Shown one piece after another: positions 27,158 to 35,337 of a stretch of 64,000 nt of DNA. Below the pieces are notes generated by a model. The model had not been told where the DNA came from, ran no database searches, and worked only from the letters and a program-made list of their open reading frames with translations. The translations under genes were made by a program, and so were the position numbers. The stretch comes from a bacterium (GTDB lineage: Bacteria > Patescibacteria > Dojkabacteria > JAKAPS01 > JAJZLI01): assembly GCA_021816845.1 (NCBI GenBank), contig JAKAWT010000001.1:62001-126000 (forward strand). The letters run 5' to 3'. Position 1 is the first letter of the stretch. The number at the start of each line of letters is the position of its first letter.

Positions 27158-27666
27158 ATATGTTGAGAATAACATTTAATTCTGAGTTCAGATAGTCTAT
27201 CATTATTTAATATAAAACCATTCTTCCTTAATTTATTAACTATTCTGTCAAAAGTATAAATATCACCATCTGCAGTTTTTTGTAGATCTTCTAGATCATT
27301 ATAGAATACCATCTTCTTATTTTCTGCTTGTTTTCTATATTCCATAATAATATTTTTTAAATTATCAATATCACTTTTCTCGGCTACTTTTAGTTTAGAG
27401 AATTCTATCTTAACATCCTCACCTAAAACTCTTAAATATTGAGAGATATCCTTTTCTAAAGATATCAAAAATATATTCTTGCCAACTAATATATTGCTGA
27501 TATCATCATTTACAAGAGATCCATCACTTTTATATTCAGGAATAAGGTAATTTGTCTGTATAATGATATTTTCCTTATCTTGTGATTTGACGGTCGAAGA
27601 TACTAATATCCCACCATATTTTTTTTCTATTAACACTATTTTTTGACTATCTAGGTGCTTATCCAT
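27151..27666 (-). CDS. uncharacterised soluble protein
   Basis: 171 residues. The first ~85 residues look beta-rich and the rest helical (KVAEKSDIDNLKNIIMEYRKQAENKK). No motif recognised. It may be preceded by a 37-codon reading frame that ends 2 nt upstream. Confidence 0.5.
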   Translation of the reverse strand: MDKHLDSQKIVLIEKKYGGILVSSTVKSQDKENIIIQTNYLIPEYKSDGSLVNDDISNILVGKNIFLISLEKDISQYLRVLGEDVKIEFSKLKVAEKSDIDNLKNIIMEYRKQAENKKMVFYNDLEDLQKTADGDIYTFDRIVNKLRKNGFILNNDRLSELRIKCYSQHIQ

Positions 27667-27667
27667 A

Positions 27668-27781
27668 TCAGAAAATAAATCCTGTTATTATAGATATACC
27701 AGAAAATAAATCCTCTAAATATGAGGAAATCTCTTTGATATTATCTTCTTGAATTTCATCTATTTCTATATATTCTGTCAT
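27668..27781 (-). CDS. possible 37-residue acidic peptide
   Basis: A short frame starts MTEYIEIDEIQEDNIKEISS and ends with TGA just before the next gene on the same strand. It is acidic and amphipathic. Its 3' half contains two copies of the 15-nt CAGAAAATAAATCCT (27669-27683 and 27700-27714 on the plus strand), which could mean decay or slippage. Coding status is uncertain. Confidence 0.3.
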   Translation of the reverse strand: MTEYIEIDEIQEDNIKEISSYLEDLFSGISIITGFIF

Positions 27782-27865
27782 AATAATTAATTTTCAAAAA
27801 TCAATCATTATATCAATAAAAATAGTAGAAGTCAACTACCATTAATCAATACTAAAGTTTTCAGT

Positions 27866-28279
27866 TTAACGTTTGGAATATTGAGGAGCTTTCCTAGATT
27901 TTACTTTATAATACTTCTTTCTTTCAACCATTCTTGGGTCTCTCCTTAAAAGATTGTATTGTGCCAGCGTTTTCTTGTATTCATCATTTATTTTAGATAG
28001 TGCCCTTGATATTGCTAAAGAAATAGCTTTCAGCTGAGAAACATATCCTCCTCCCTTAGTCTTTGCACTAAAATAGAAGTTATCTTTAGTCCCTGTAAGG
28101 ATAAAAGGTTTATCTAGGATAGAGTTCATCATTTCTTTACTAGATGCATATGATGATAGAGATTTATTATTTATTAATGTTTCACCTTTTCCAGAAAATA
28201 ATCTTATTGTAGCTGTAGAGGTTTTATTTGTACCTGTTGCATAATAATATTCTATTTTTTTTACTTTTTTTTCAGTCAT
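27866..28279 (-). CDS. rpsI: 30S ribosomal protein S9
   Basis: S9 with the C-terminal signature GGGYVSQLKAISLAISRAL and the terminal RKAPQYSKR that contacts P-site tRNA. The ATG at 28279 is preferred over a TTG four codons upstream. It lies 1 nt after the rplM stop. Last gene of the alpha-operon run. Confidence 0.95.
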   Translation of the reverse strand: MTEKKVKKIEYYYATGTNKTSTATIRLFSGKGETLINNKSLSSYASSKEMMNSILDKPFILTGTKDNFYFSAKTKGGGYVSQLKAISLAISRALSKINDEYKKTLAQYNLLRRDPRMVERKKYYKVKSRKAPQYSKR

Positions 28280-28280
28280 A

Positions 28281-28700
28281 TTATTTTTCAAATTTTACAC
28301 TTTTATACTCATGGTTATCATCAGCATAAATATGTAAATAATTAATCATCTCTGCACCAATCTTAGTCTTAGGTAACATTCCTTTAACTGAATTCCGAAC
28401 AACATAATCTGGATTATCTTGTATCATCTTAGAATAAGGCCTAGTAGTTAAGCCTCCAGGATACATAGAATGGGAATAATAAACTTTAGTATCAATCTTT
28501 TTATCATGAATTTTTATCTCTTTAGCATTTATTAAAACTACATGGTCAGAGAAATTGAGGTTAGAAGAATATGTAGATTTACCTTTACCTATAAGTAGTT
28601 TAGCAATATCCACAGATAAATCTCCTAATCTCTTATCCTTTGCATCTATTAGATACCATTTCCTTTCTACATCTTTTTTTGAAATAAATTTTGTTAACAT
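28281..28700 (-). CDS. rplM: 50S ribosomal protein L13
   Basis: 139 residues with WYLIDAKDKRLGDLS and VRNSVKGMLPKTKIG, both L13 signatures. It is paired with rpsI as in most bacteria. Confidence 0.96.
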   Translation of the reverse strand: MLTKFISKKDVERKWYLIDAKDKRLGDLSVDIAKLLIGKGKSTYSSNLNFSDHVVLINAKEIKIHDKKIDTKVYYSHSMYPGGLTTRPYSKMIQDNPDYVVRNSVKGMLPKTKIGAEMINYLHIYADDNHEYKSVKFEK

Positions 28701-28702
28701 AT

Positions 28703-29056
28703 CTAATTTATTAATCTAATTTTAACCATCCTAGAGTTATCCCCTTTCCTTACTCCTATATGGACAATAGATGTAAAACCAGAAGTCCTATCCTTATATC
28801 GATCATTTAATACCTCTAATACCTTATTTGCTGCAATTTTGGTTGGAAGGGTCTCATAAAGTCTCCTTCTGGCGTTAAGGTCCCCAGGTTTCCCTATAGA
28901 TATAATCTTATCCACGAAGGAAGATACAGCCTTTGCCTTAGCTTCGGTAGTTTCTACTTCTTCATATTGGATAATAGAAGCCGCAAGATTTTTTAACATT
29001 AAATCTCTATGACCTTTTACCTTATTTAGTTTTTTTACTTTTTTTAGGTGTCTCAT
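28703..29056 (-). CDS. rplQ: 50S ribosomal protein L17
   Basis: 117 residues; MRHLKKVKKLNKVKGHRDLMLKN is the L17 N-terminal signature, which fixes the start even though it overlaps the end of rpoA by 35 nt. The overlap is longer than the usual rpoA-rplQ spacing and implies coupling. Confidence 0.95.
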   Translation of the reverse strand: MRHLKKVKKLNKVKGHRDLMLKNLAASIIQYEEVETTEAKAKAVSSFVDKIISIGKPGDLNARRRLYETLPTKIAANKVLEVLNDRYKDRTSGFTSIVHIGVRKGDNSRMVKIRLIN

Positions 29057-29831
29057 CTTTATCCTTTTTTAAGATAGTTTTCTTTGAAATAACCTTTTTT
29101 GTAGACTTTTCAGATTTTACTTTATTTTTCATTATTTCCTTTTCAGCACTTACAGGCTCAAATTCAGAATTTAATTGATTAAATACTAAATAAGCTTCTA
29201 TCAACGCAGCTTTTAAAGCAACACTAGGACTTATAGATTTAGTATATATTTCCAGTATTATTTCATCTAAATCAGTCTCATCCCCTACCCTAGTATTTGT
29301 TACAGTAAAATTTACTCTTGAAACAGGTGAAAAATCAGCATCAATAGGTATTACTCCAGCATAGTTTCTTTTTGAATTATCTAAAAGGCGATATCCATAT
29401 GAGTTTTCAATTACAAGTTCCATTGAGAGTTGAGCTTTGGAGTCAGATAATGTAGCAATAATCTGCTCTGGGTTCCTTATTTCGATACTATCAGTAATAT
29501 TTATATCTGAAGCTCTAACAATTCTTTCACCTTTAGCATTAATCGTTACCGTTTGAGGTTCCTCAGATCTAGATATTAATTGTAGATTTTTTACATTTAA
29601 TATTATATTCATAACGTCTTCATGAACTCCATCAATAGTAGAGTATTCATGATTTATACTATCAATCTTTACTGATGTTACTGCAGCACCTTTTAGAGAT
29701 GAAAGAAGGATCCTCCTTAATGTATTTCCAACAGTATATCCATAACCCTTGTTCAATGGAGATATTGAATACTTTCCATAAGAATCATTTTCATCTAATG
29801 TTTTTATTTTCTGTAAATCTATATTAATCAT
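29022..29831 (-). CDS. rpoA: RNA polymerase alpha subunit, lacking a normal C-terminal domain
   Basis: 269 residues. The N-terminal assembly domain is intact (NKGYGYTVGNTLRRILLSS, KGERIVRASDI, VGDETDLDEIILEI). After about residue 225 only a lysine-rich tail (KSEKSTKKVISKKTILKK...) is present. The helix-hairpin-helix alpha-CTD that binds UP elements and activators in most bacteria (total ~315-330 residues) is absent. The overlapping rplQ start shows the gene really ends here. This is consistent with promoters that rely on extended -10 boxes. Confidence 0.93.
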   Translation of the reverse strand: MINIDLQKIKTLDENDSYGKYSISPLNKGYGYTVGNTLRRILLSSLKGAAVTSVKIDSINHEYSTIDGVHEDVMNIILNVKNLQLISRSEEPQTVTINAKGERIVRASDINITDSIEIRNPEQIIATLSDSKAQLSMELVIENSYGYRLLDNSKRNYAGVIPIDADFSPVSRVNFTVTNTRVGDETDLDEIILEIYTKSISPSVALKAALIEAYLVFNQLNSEFEPVSAEKEIMKNKVKSEKSTKKVISKKTILKKDKDETPKKSKKTK

Positions 29832-29848
29832 AATTTTAAATAATAATA

Positions 29849-30469
29849 TTATCTAGAATAGTATTCTACCACAAGACTAGGTTGAATACTTGGGTCAAAA
29901 AAATCTTTTTCAGGTAGAGATTCAATTGTAGCTTTATCTTTAGATACATTAATCCAGTTTGGTATATTTAGCTCAACTCCTTTCAGAGGATCTTTGAAAA
30001 ACTCCGTATCCATACTTTTTATCTTTAACTCTATTACATCATTAGGATTCAATAAAGTTGAAGGTACATTATTTGATCTCCCATTAATAGTAAAATGTCC
30101 ATGAGTAACTAATTGTCTTGCTGTAGCCCTATTTGGGGCATACCCTATCCTGAATACCACGTTATCAAATCTCCTCTCTAAAACTTGTAATAATGTTAAT
30201 CCTGTATCACCTTTTTTCTGAAGAGCTATATCATAATATCTCCTAAATTGTTTCTCTAAAATTCCATACATTCTCTTAATTTTTTGTTTTTCCCTGAATT
30301 GTATAGCGAAATTTGACTGCCTTTTATAAGAGAATCTATTAGATCCTGGTAAAGCACCATTCCTCCTTATAAATGGGCACTTAGATGTATAACACTTAGA
30401 ACCCTTTAAATAGAGCTTTTGGTGTTCCCTTAAACATTGTTTACATTTTGATTCAGTATATTTTGCCAT
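29849..30469 (-). CDS. rpsD: 30S ribosomal protein S4
   Basis: 206 residues. The N-terminus has four cysteines (CKQC ... KCYTSKC) of the zinc-type S4, and the S4 RNA-binding domain follows (RRFDNVVFRIGYAPNRATARQLV). In alpha operons S4 is often the translational autoregulator. Confidence 0.97.
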   Translation of the reverse strand: MAKYTESKCKQCLREHQKLYLKGSKCYTSKCPFIRRNGALPGSNRFSYKRQSNFAIQFREKQKIKRMYGILEKQFRRYYDIALQKKGDTGLTLLQVLERRFDNVVFRIGYAPNRATARQLVTHGHFTINGRSNNVPSTLLNPNDVIELKIKSMDTEFFKDPLKGVELNIPNWINVSKDKATIESLPEKDFFDPSIQPSLVVEYYSR

Positions 30470-30472
30470 AGT

Positions 30473-30853
30473 TTATTTTCTAGGTTGTTTCTTAGCCCTA
30501 CATCCATTATGTGGAATAGGTGTTATATCAGATAAAGATAATATTTTAAGCCCTGATGATTTTAAACTTTTTACAGCCATTTGTCTACCCATACCCGGAC
30601 CAGATATGAACACATCTACATCAGAAAGACCATATTTTTGAGATTTTAAAACTGCATCCTCTGCAACTCTAGAAGCTGCAAAAGGAGTACTTTTACGAGC
30701 TCCTTTAAATCCAACAACTCCAGCAGATGATGATGCAAGAACATTTCCTGATATATCTGTTAAAGTTACTATAGTATTATTAAAAGTAGAAGCAACGTAT
30801 GCCTTTCCTTTAGTAATTCTAACTTTTTCTTTTCTAATTTTTTTTTCTGCCAT
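30473..30853 (-). CDS. rpsK: 30S ribosomal protein S11
   Basis: 126 residues with AYVASTFNNTIVTLTDISG and the C-terminal DITPIPHNGCRAKKQPRK-type tail, the S11 hallmark. Three-nt gap to rpsD. Confidence 0.97.
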   Translation of the reverse strand: MAEKKIRKEKVRITKGKAYVASTFNNTIVTLTDISGNVLASSSAGVVGFKGARKSTPFAASRVAEDAVLKSQKYGLSDVDVFISGPGMGRQMAVKSLKSSGLKILSLSDITPIPHNGCRAKKQPRK

Positions 30854-30854
30854 A

Positions 30855-31256
30855 TTATTTCTTCTCTATTTTTTTATTTAAACCTCCAACTGCAACTCTG
30901 ACCTTACCTTTTCTTGTACGAGCATTATGCCTTGTACGTTGGCCTCTAACAGGTAATCCAATTTTATGTCTAACACCTCTGTAGGAACGTATATCTCTTA
31001 ATCTTTTTATATCTTGATAAACTTTTTGTCTTAGATTACCTTCTACTAAAATATCCCCCCCCTCTATAGCAGACCTTATTCTTGCTATTTCGTCATCTGT
31101 TAAATCATATGTCCTCTTGTCAAGACTTATCCTTGCTCTTTCAAGTATTTTTCTAGATACAGAAACCCCTACTCCAAATATACTTGTAAGGCTTATTTCT
31201 ATTCTTTTTTTTACAGGTAATTCAACACCTGCAATTCTTACTTGATTTTGTGCCAT
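30855..31256 (-). CDS. rpsM: 30S ribosomal protein S13
   Basis: 133 residues; RIAGVELPVKKRIEISLTSIFGVG and GQRTRHNARTRKG are S13 signatures. Its ATG overlaps the rpmJ stop (TAATG). Confidence 0.97.
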   Translation of the reverse strand: MAQNQVRIAGVELPVKKRIEISLTSIFGVGVSVSRKILERARISLDKRTYDLTDDEIARIRSAIEGGDILVEGNLRQKVYQDIKRLRDIRSYRGVRHKIGLPVRGQRTRHNARTRKGKVRVAVGGLNKKIEKK

Positions 31257-31372
31257 TATCCTTGTCTTTGTTTATGCTTAGGAGATCTCTTACAATATAC
31301 AAAAAGTACTCTCTGTCTTTTTACGACATAGCAACTTTTACATATTTTTTTCACAGAAGACCTAACCTTCAT
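31256..31372 (-). CDS. rpmJ: 50S ribosomal protein L36
   Basis: A 38-residue protein, MKVRSSVKKICKSCYVVKR onward, ending in KHKQRQG. The zinc ligands C-x2-C, C and H are all present. The stop overlaps rpsM by one base and infA ends 2 nt upstream. Canonical infA-rpmJ-rpsM order. Confidence 0.95.
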   Translation of the reverse strand: MKVRSSVKKICKSCYVVKRQRVLFVYCKRSPKHKQRQG

Positions 31373-31374
31373 AA

Positions 31375-31614
31375 TTAATATCTATAAATTATTCTCCCTC
31401 TTTTCAAATCATATTTTGAGATTTCAACCTTAACTTTGTCACCTACCAATATCTTTATATAATGCATTTTCATCTTCCCAGAAAGATAAGCAAAAACCTC
31501 CCTACCATTTTCAAGCTCTACTTTAAAAGATAAATCCGGATATGCCTCTTTAACAACACCATTAAAATCTATTTTATCTTTTTTATCTTTACCTTGAGTC
31601 TGGGCTCCTTCCAT
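31375..31614 (-). CDS. infA: translation initiation factor IF-1
   Basis: 79 residues; S1-like OB-fold (NGVVKEAYPDLSFKVELENG, LSGKMKMHYIKILVGDKVKVE, DLKRGRIIYRY). A charged N-terminal extension (EGAQTQGKDKKDK) is not usual. First gene of the alpha operon; no secY, adk or map gene precedes it. Confidence 0.96.
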   Translation of the reverse strand: MEGAQTQGKDKKDKIDFNGVVKEAYPDLSFKVELENGREVFAYLSGKMKMHYIKILVGDKVKVEISKYDLKRGRIIYRY

Positions 31615-31684
31615 AAATATTATTTTAAAAACACAAGAAATATTATAACAGAGAAATATTAAGTGTGCAACATATAAATATAAA

Positions 31685-31741
31685 AATCAAGGTTGCGGGC
31701 TGAGGTCTTGATTGTTTTTTAACAAAAAAGACCTCGAGCCC
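31685..31741 (-). promoter_or_regulatory. two mutually exclusive hairpins before the infA operon
   Basis: Read on the minus strand, hairpin 1 pairs GGGCTCGAGGTCTT (31741-31728) with AAGACCTCAGCCC (31709-31697). Hairpin 2 pairs AATCAAG (31713-31707) with CTTGATT (31691-31685) and is followed by TTTATATTTATA. The 3' arm of the first overlaps the 5' arm of the second, so they cannot form together, as in an attenuator. The arms are far more G+C-rich than their surroundings. Hairpin 1 alone could also be the terminator of the small gene at 31753-31962. Confidence 0.5.
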
Positions 31742-31752
31742 GAGAGGAGAGA

Positions 31753-31962
31753 CTATAAAGTCTGATGTTCTCCAGGGATTTTCATCCTCATTGCTTCAGT
31801 TAATATATAACCTAAAGTCATACCAGTTAATACTGATGTTATTACTATAAAGATTTCTGCCTTAAATAACAGACCACTTATAGCCCCACCCGCTGTACCA
31901 AGTAATGGAGTCAACCAATAACCAAAAGCAACTCTAACATAGTATATGAACTTATCAGCCAT
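31753..31962 (-). CDS. small two-helix membrane protein
   Basis: 69 residues from MADKFIYYVRVAFGYW, with two predicted transmembrane helices (~15-35 and ~38-58). The ATG at 31962 is chosen because a good Shine-Dalgarno AAAGGAGA lies 5 nt upstream; a longer frame start at 31992 would place it inside the coding region. Function unknown. It is separated from infA by the double hairpin. Confidence 0.65.
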   Translation of the reverse strand: MADKFIYYVRVAFGYWLTPLLGTAGGAISGLLFKAEIFIVITSVLTGMTLGYILTEAMRMKIPGEHQTL

Positions 31963-31984
31963 AAAGTCTCCTTTTAGAGAGGTT

Positions 31985-32005
31985 GAAGACAAAATATTTG
32001 TCTTC
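31985..32005. promoter_or_regulatory. 9-bp inverted repeat in the leader of the 31753 gene
   Basis: GAAGACAAA-ATA-TTTGTCTTC lies between the promoter and the ribosome-binding site of the minus-strand gene. As RNA it makes a strong hairpin about 22 nt before the start codon; as DNA it could bind a dimeric repressor. Confidence 0.45.
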
Positions 32006-32036
32006 TTTGCCTACATCAGGATTTCTCCTAGAATGG

Positions 32037-32042
32037 AGTATA
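32037..32042 (-). promoter_or_regulatory. extended -10 of the 31753 gene
   Basis: On the minus strand, TGA-TATACT lies about 75 nt before the ATG, leaving a leader of roughly 68 nt that contains the inverted repeat. It is divergent to the dnaG promoter 43 bp away. Confidence 0.45.
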
Positions 32043-32084
32043 TCATATAATTCTATGGGTTCAAAATTGGATATATCTTTATGA

Positions 32085-32090
32085 TATAAT
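32085..32090 (+). promoter_or_regulatory. extended -10 of dnaG (leaderless)
   Basis: TGA-TATAAT ends 7 nt before the dnaG ATG (32098). No -35 is visible at 17-18 nt, as expected for an extended -10 promoter. Confidence 0.5.
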
Positions 32091-32097
32091 TGATGTT

Positions 32098-33819
32098 ATG
32101 TTAGATAAGGATCAGATAAATACAATTAAGAATCGAATTAATATTGTGGATATAGCATCCGAACATTTAAGCCTAAAAAAAACAGGTAGATCCTATTTTG
32201 CATTATGTCCATTCCATCAAGAAAATACTCCATCTTTTTCAATTAATGAAGATTTTCAATTTTTTCATTGTTTTGGTTGTCAAGAATCCGGCGATGTAAT
32301 AACATTTATTGAGAAAATAGAGAACATCGATTTCAATGAGGCTATTGAAATTTTAGCAAAAAGAGCAGGTGTGAAAATAGAAAAGAAATATGATAAAAAT
32401 GATGTGCAAAGATCAAATAGAATCGACATTCTACGGATAAACACTTTAGTCGTAGATTTCTTTCAGTCAGAACTATTAAAAAGTAGGGAGGCTATATCAT
32501 ATTTACAAAAAAGATCTATAAAGAAAGAAAGTGTTAAGACTTTTAAAATTGGGTATAACCCAAAAGGGGATAATCTCACAAGATTTTTAAAGTCTAAAGG
32601 AATTTCTAGGGAATTAGCAATAAAATATGGTTTTACAAAGAATCCAGATTCAAAAGATAGTAAGAATCAAATATTACTACATGACAAATTTCAAAACAGA
32701 ATCGTATTTCCAATATCTAATATTAAAGGTAACATAATAGGTTTTACGTCAAGAGCAATTGATGACAGGAGCATACCAAAATACTTAAATTCACCAGAAA
32801 CAGATGTTTTTAAAAAAAGTGATGTACTATATGGAATTGATGTTGCTAAAAATCATATCACAAAACAAGACTTTGTTATAATTACTGAGGGTAATATAGA
32901 TGTTATACAATCTAATCAAAATGGAATCTTAAACATAGTGGGTATTCAAGGGACAGCTATAACTGAGAACCATCTGAATATGCTGAAAAGATTTACAAAC
33001 AATATATATTTCGCATTTGACTCTGATAAGGCAGGTTATCTCGCATTAAGAAAAAGTTCTTTGTTAGCTGAAAATAGGAATTTCAATACAATGGTAATAG
33101 ATCTTGGAGAAGCTAAAGATATTGATGAATACATATTAAAATATGGTAAAGAGAGATGGCATTTAGCAGTCAGCAAGGCTAAGGATTATTTATCTTTTAT
33201 AATGGATTATGAAATAAATAATAATAATATTAAAAGCTATAAGGGCAAAATAGCAGTTATTGAGAATATATCAATAGTATTAAAAAGTATACCTAATGCT
33301 ATAAAAAAGAGTTTTTTTGTATCAGAACTTTCTAAGAGACTTGATCTTAGTTTTGATACTATAGATCAATACATTCAAAAAAATGTTAGAGAACAACCTA
33401 TAGATAGTATATCTAAAGAAATTCATAAAACTCGTATCAATAAAAATATTGAAATCTATTTTATATATATAATAATTAATTATCCAGAATTGAGAAGCTT
33501 GGCAATTTCAAATATAAAACCAGATTATCTAAAAGATCCATATTCAAAGAAAATCTATGAACATCTTATTCTAAATAACTTTACAAAGGATATAGATACA
33601 ATAGATATGAGTATACAAAGATCTGTTAGTCAAGAATACATTATGAATGATGACATTAAAAAAATAGAAATTGATATTTCAAATATAGTGAAAATAATTA
33701 AAAACAGATATATAAAAGATACAATTAAGGATCTTAAAAACCAACTCAAAAATGACCCTAAAGAGAACCAAAGAATACTTAAAAAAATAGGACGATTATC
33801 CTCAGAATATATACAATAA
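32098..33819 (+). CDS. dnaG: DNA primase DnaG
   Basis: 573 residues. N-terminal CHC2-type zinc-binding domain with CPFHQENTPSFSIN and CFGCQESGDVITF. Toprim polymerase domain contains IITEGNIDVIQ (usually EGYxDV) and FAFDSDKAGYLA. The C-terminal region is helical and shorter than the DnaB-binding domain of well-studied primases. It makes RNA primers for replication with DnaB. Confidence 0.95.
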   Translation: MLDKDQINTIKNRINIVDIASEHLSLKKTGRSYFALCPFHQENTPSFSINEDFQFFHCFGCQESGDVITFIEKIENIDFNEAIEILAKRAGVKIEKKYDKNDVQRSNRIDILRINTLVVDFFQSELLKSREAISYLQKRSIKKESVKTFKIGYNPKGDNLTRFLKSKGISRELAIKYGFTKNPDSKDSKNQILLHDKFQNRIVFPISNIKGNIIGFTSRAIDDRSIPKYLNSPETDVFKKSDVLYGIDVAKNHITKQDFVIITEGNIDVIQSNQNGILNIVGIQGTAITENHLNMLKRFTNNIYFAFDSDKAGYLALRKSSLLAENRNFNTMVIDLGEAKDIDEYILKYGKERWHLAVSKAKDYLSFIMDYEINNNNIKSYKGKIAVIENISIVLKSIPNAIKKSFFVSELSKRLDLSFDTIDQYIQKNVREQPIDSISKEIHKTRINKNIEIYFIYIIINYPELRSLAISNIKPDYLKDPYSKKIYEHLILNNFTKDIDTIDMSIQRSVSQEYIMNDDIKKIEIDISNIVKIIKNRYIKDTIKDLKNQLKNDPKENQRILKKIGRLSSEYIQ

Positions 33820-33867
33820 TATACCAATTAAAATTCTTGATAATTTGGATATCCCCTCTCTATACGA

Positions 33868-33896
33868 TTGACAAAAAGATATAAATGTGATAGAAT
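33868..33896 (+). promoter_or_regulatory. consensus promoter of the lytic transglycosylase gene
   Basis: Perfect -35 TTGACA (33868-33873), 17-nt spacer, -10 TAGAAT (33891-33896). The ~80-nt leader includes a small inverted repeat, CCTGTA (33921-33926) and TACAGG (33949-33954). This is the best -35 match in the window. Confidence 0.65.
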
Positions 33897-33983
33897 ACTG
33901 CTTGTGTTTAATTTTTCCCACCTGTAGTTTATTTAATTTTATTTATATTACAGGGCTAAAATTAGTAGTTACACAAATATTAA

Positions 33984-34556
33984 ATGAATACAATTGATGT
34001 ATCGAAGCGATCGCCTAAATGGCTATTGTTTATATTAGCTTCTCTTATTATCCCCCCAATAATTTTTGCTAAACCAATAAATTACAATCAAATAAAGAAC
34101 AATTCAGAAAACCATGTCATGAAGAATAGTTTTCATAGCAAGGCTGTAACACTAACTACATTAACAACAAGAATCAAACCTGCAGAAAAAATTCAGGAAT
34201 CTATAGTAGGAGTTAAAGAAGCAGTGTTTGCAACTTACACACCTTCTGTAGTAACACCTCCATCTAATACATATTTATCTGGAGAGAGTGTTTATTTACC
34301 TACAATTAATGCTGCAGCATCAAAATATGGTTTAAATCCAGAATTATTAATCAGCATCATTTCTTGCGAAAGTGGATTTAATCCTAGAGCATATAACCCT
34401 TCTGGAGCATCTGGTATAGCACAATTTATGCCTTCAACCTTTTATGGAAGTTGGAATATATATAGTGGAGGTGGGTTATGGAATCCTACGTCACAAATAT
34501 ACGCTATGGCACTAAAAATTTCTCAAGGAGGATTAACTGCTTGGGTATGCAGATAA
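33984..34556 (+). CDS. SLT-type lytic transglycosylase
   Basis: 190 residues: a signal/anchor segment (~12-29), a linker, and a C-terminal lysozyme-like SLT domain. The catalytic glutamate is in IISCESGFNPRAYN (~residue 131) and the second motif GASGIAQFMPSTF follows. It cleaves peptidoglycan glycan strands. The domain is compact and ends soon after AWVCR, like the resuscitation-type minimal SLT domains. Confidence 0.88.
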   Translation: MNTIDVSKRSPKWLLFILASLIIPPIIFAKPINYNQIKNNSENHVMKNSFHSKAVTLTTLTTRIKPAEKIQESIVGVKEAVFATYTPSVVTPPSNTYLSGESVYLPTINAAASKYGLNPELLISIISCESGFNPRAYNPSGASGIAQFMPSTFYGSWNIYSGGGLWNPTSQIYAMALKISQGGLTAWVCR

Positions 34557-34570
34557 TTATAAATTAACTA

Positions 34571-35320
34571 TCAATAGCTAACGTTTACACCTGCAAGATT
34601 GGGTACAAGATAGTATTTACCATTCATATTCTCTACCATTTGTGATGCATCAAACTGTACTGCAACATAAGTTGTTTGAAGATTATGAATACTGAATGTC
34701 TGAGCGATCTCTAAATAATCATTTGATGCAACAACCAAATTCTTAGTAACGCCATTAATCGTCGCAGTAGCTGATGCTATATATAGCTTAATATCACTAT
34801 ATGAACCAGAAATAAGTGATGTAGAGCCTAAATACTCTATATTTTGTGAAGAAAGAGACAATAAATTTGAAGTAACATTATTTGTTAGATCTAATGTCTC
34901 CCACCCATTATACTTATAAGATTTTGTATTCGTAGTGTTATTATTATATTTAACTTCAACCTTTCTGAATACTATTGACACATTCTGTGGAGAGACTAAA
35001 TCCTTAGTATTTGACTGAATAGCATTTGTCCCATCTGTGATCCCAAACTGCAAGTTTCCTTGTAAATTTTTAGGATATTGGTTAGAAAAATTTAATTTAT
35101 AATTTGCAGGCCCCTGATCTATTGCAGCAGTAGGAATATTATTTTGGACATTAGAAGAACTGTTTTGTGCAACTATATTAGAAGCATGTTCTAAGGATGA
35201 GCCAATAAGTATACCCACTGATAATATTATTGCTACAAAAACAGCAATCCACAGAACTTTAGTCCAATTAATCTCCATATCGTTATTTAGAGGATTTGTC
35301 AATACATGTTTTATTCCCAT
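34571..35320 (-). CDS. exported DUF4382-like protein
   Basis: 249 residues: transmembrane anchor (~22-42) and a beta-rich external domain with VSIVFRKVEVKY, GWETLDLTN, LLSLSSQNIEYLG, SGSYSDIKLYI and a late AVQFDASQMV, which follows the DUF4382 pattern. Function unknown; often found in surface or carbohydrate-related contexts. Confidence 0.65.
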   Translation of the reverse strand: MGIKHVLTNPLNNDMEINWTKVLWIAVFVAIILSVGILIGSSLEHASNIVAQNSSSNVQNNIPTAAIDQGPANYKLNFSNQYPKNLQGNLQFGITDGTNAIQSNTKDLVSPQNVSIVFRKVEVKYNNNTTNTKSYKYNGWETLDLTNNVTSNLLSLSSQNIEYLGSTSLISGSYSDIKLYIASATATINGVTKNLVVASNDYLEIAQTFSIHNLQTTYVAVQFDASQMVENMNGKYYLVPNLAGVNVSY

Positions 35321-35337
35321 AAATATAATTTTATAAA

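Noticed and set aside
31697..31741. Simple intrinsic terminator only
   Set aside because: The long hairpin is not followed directly by a U-tract on the minus strand, and the second overlapping hairpin makes a switch at least as likely; reported as such with modest confidence.
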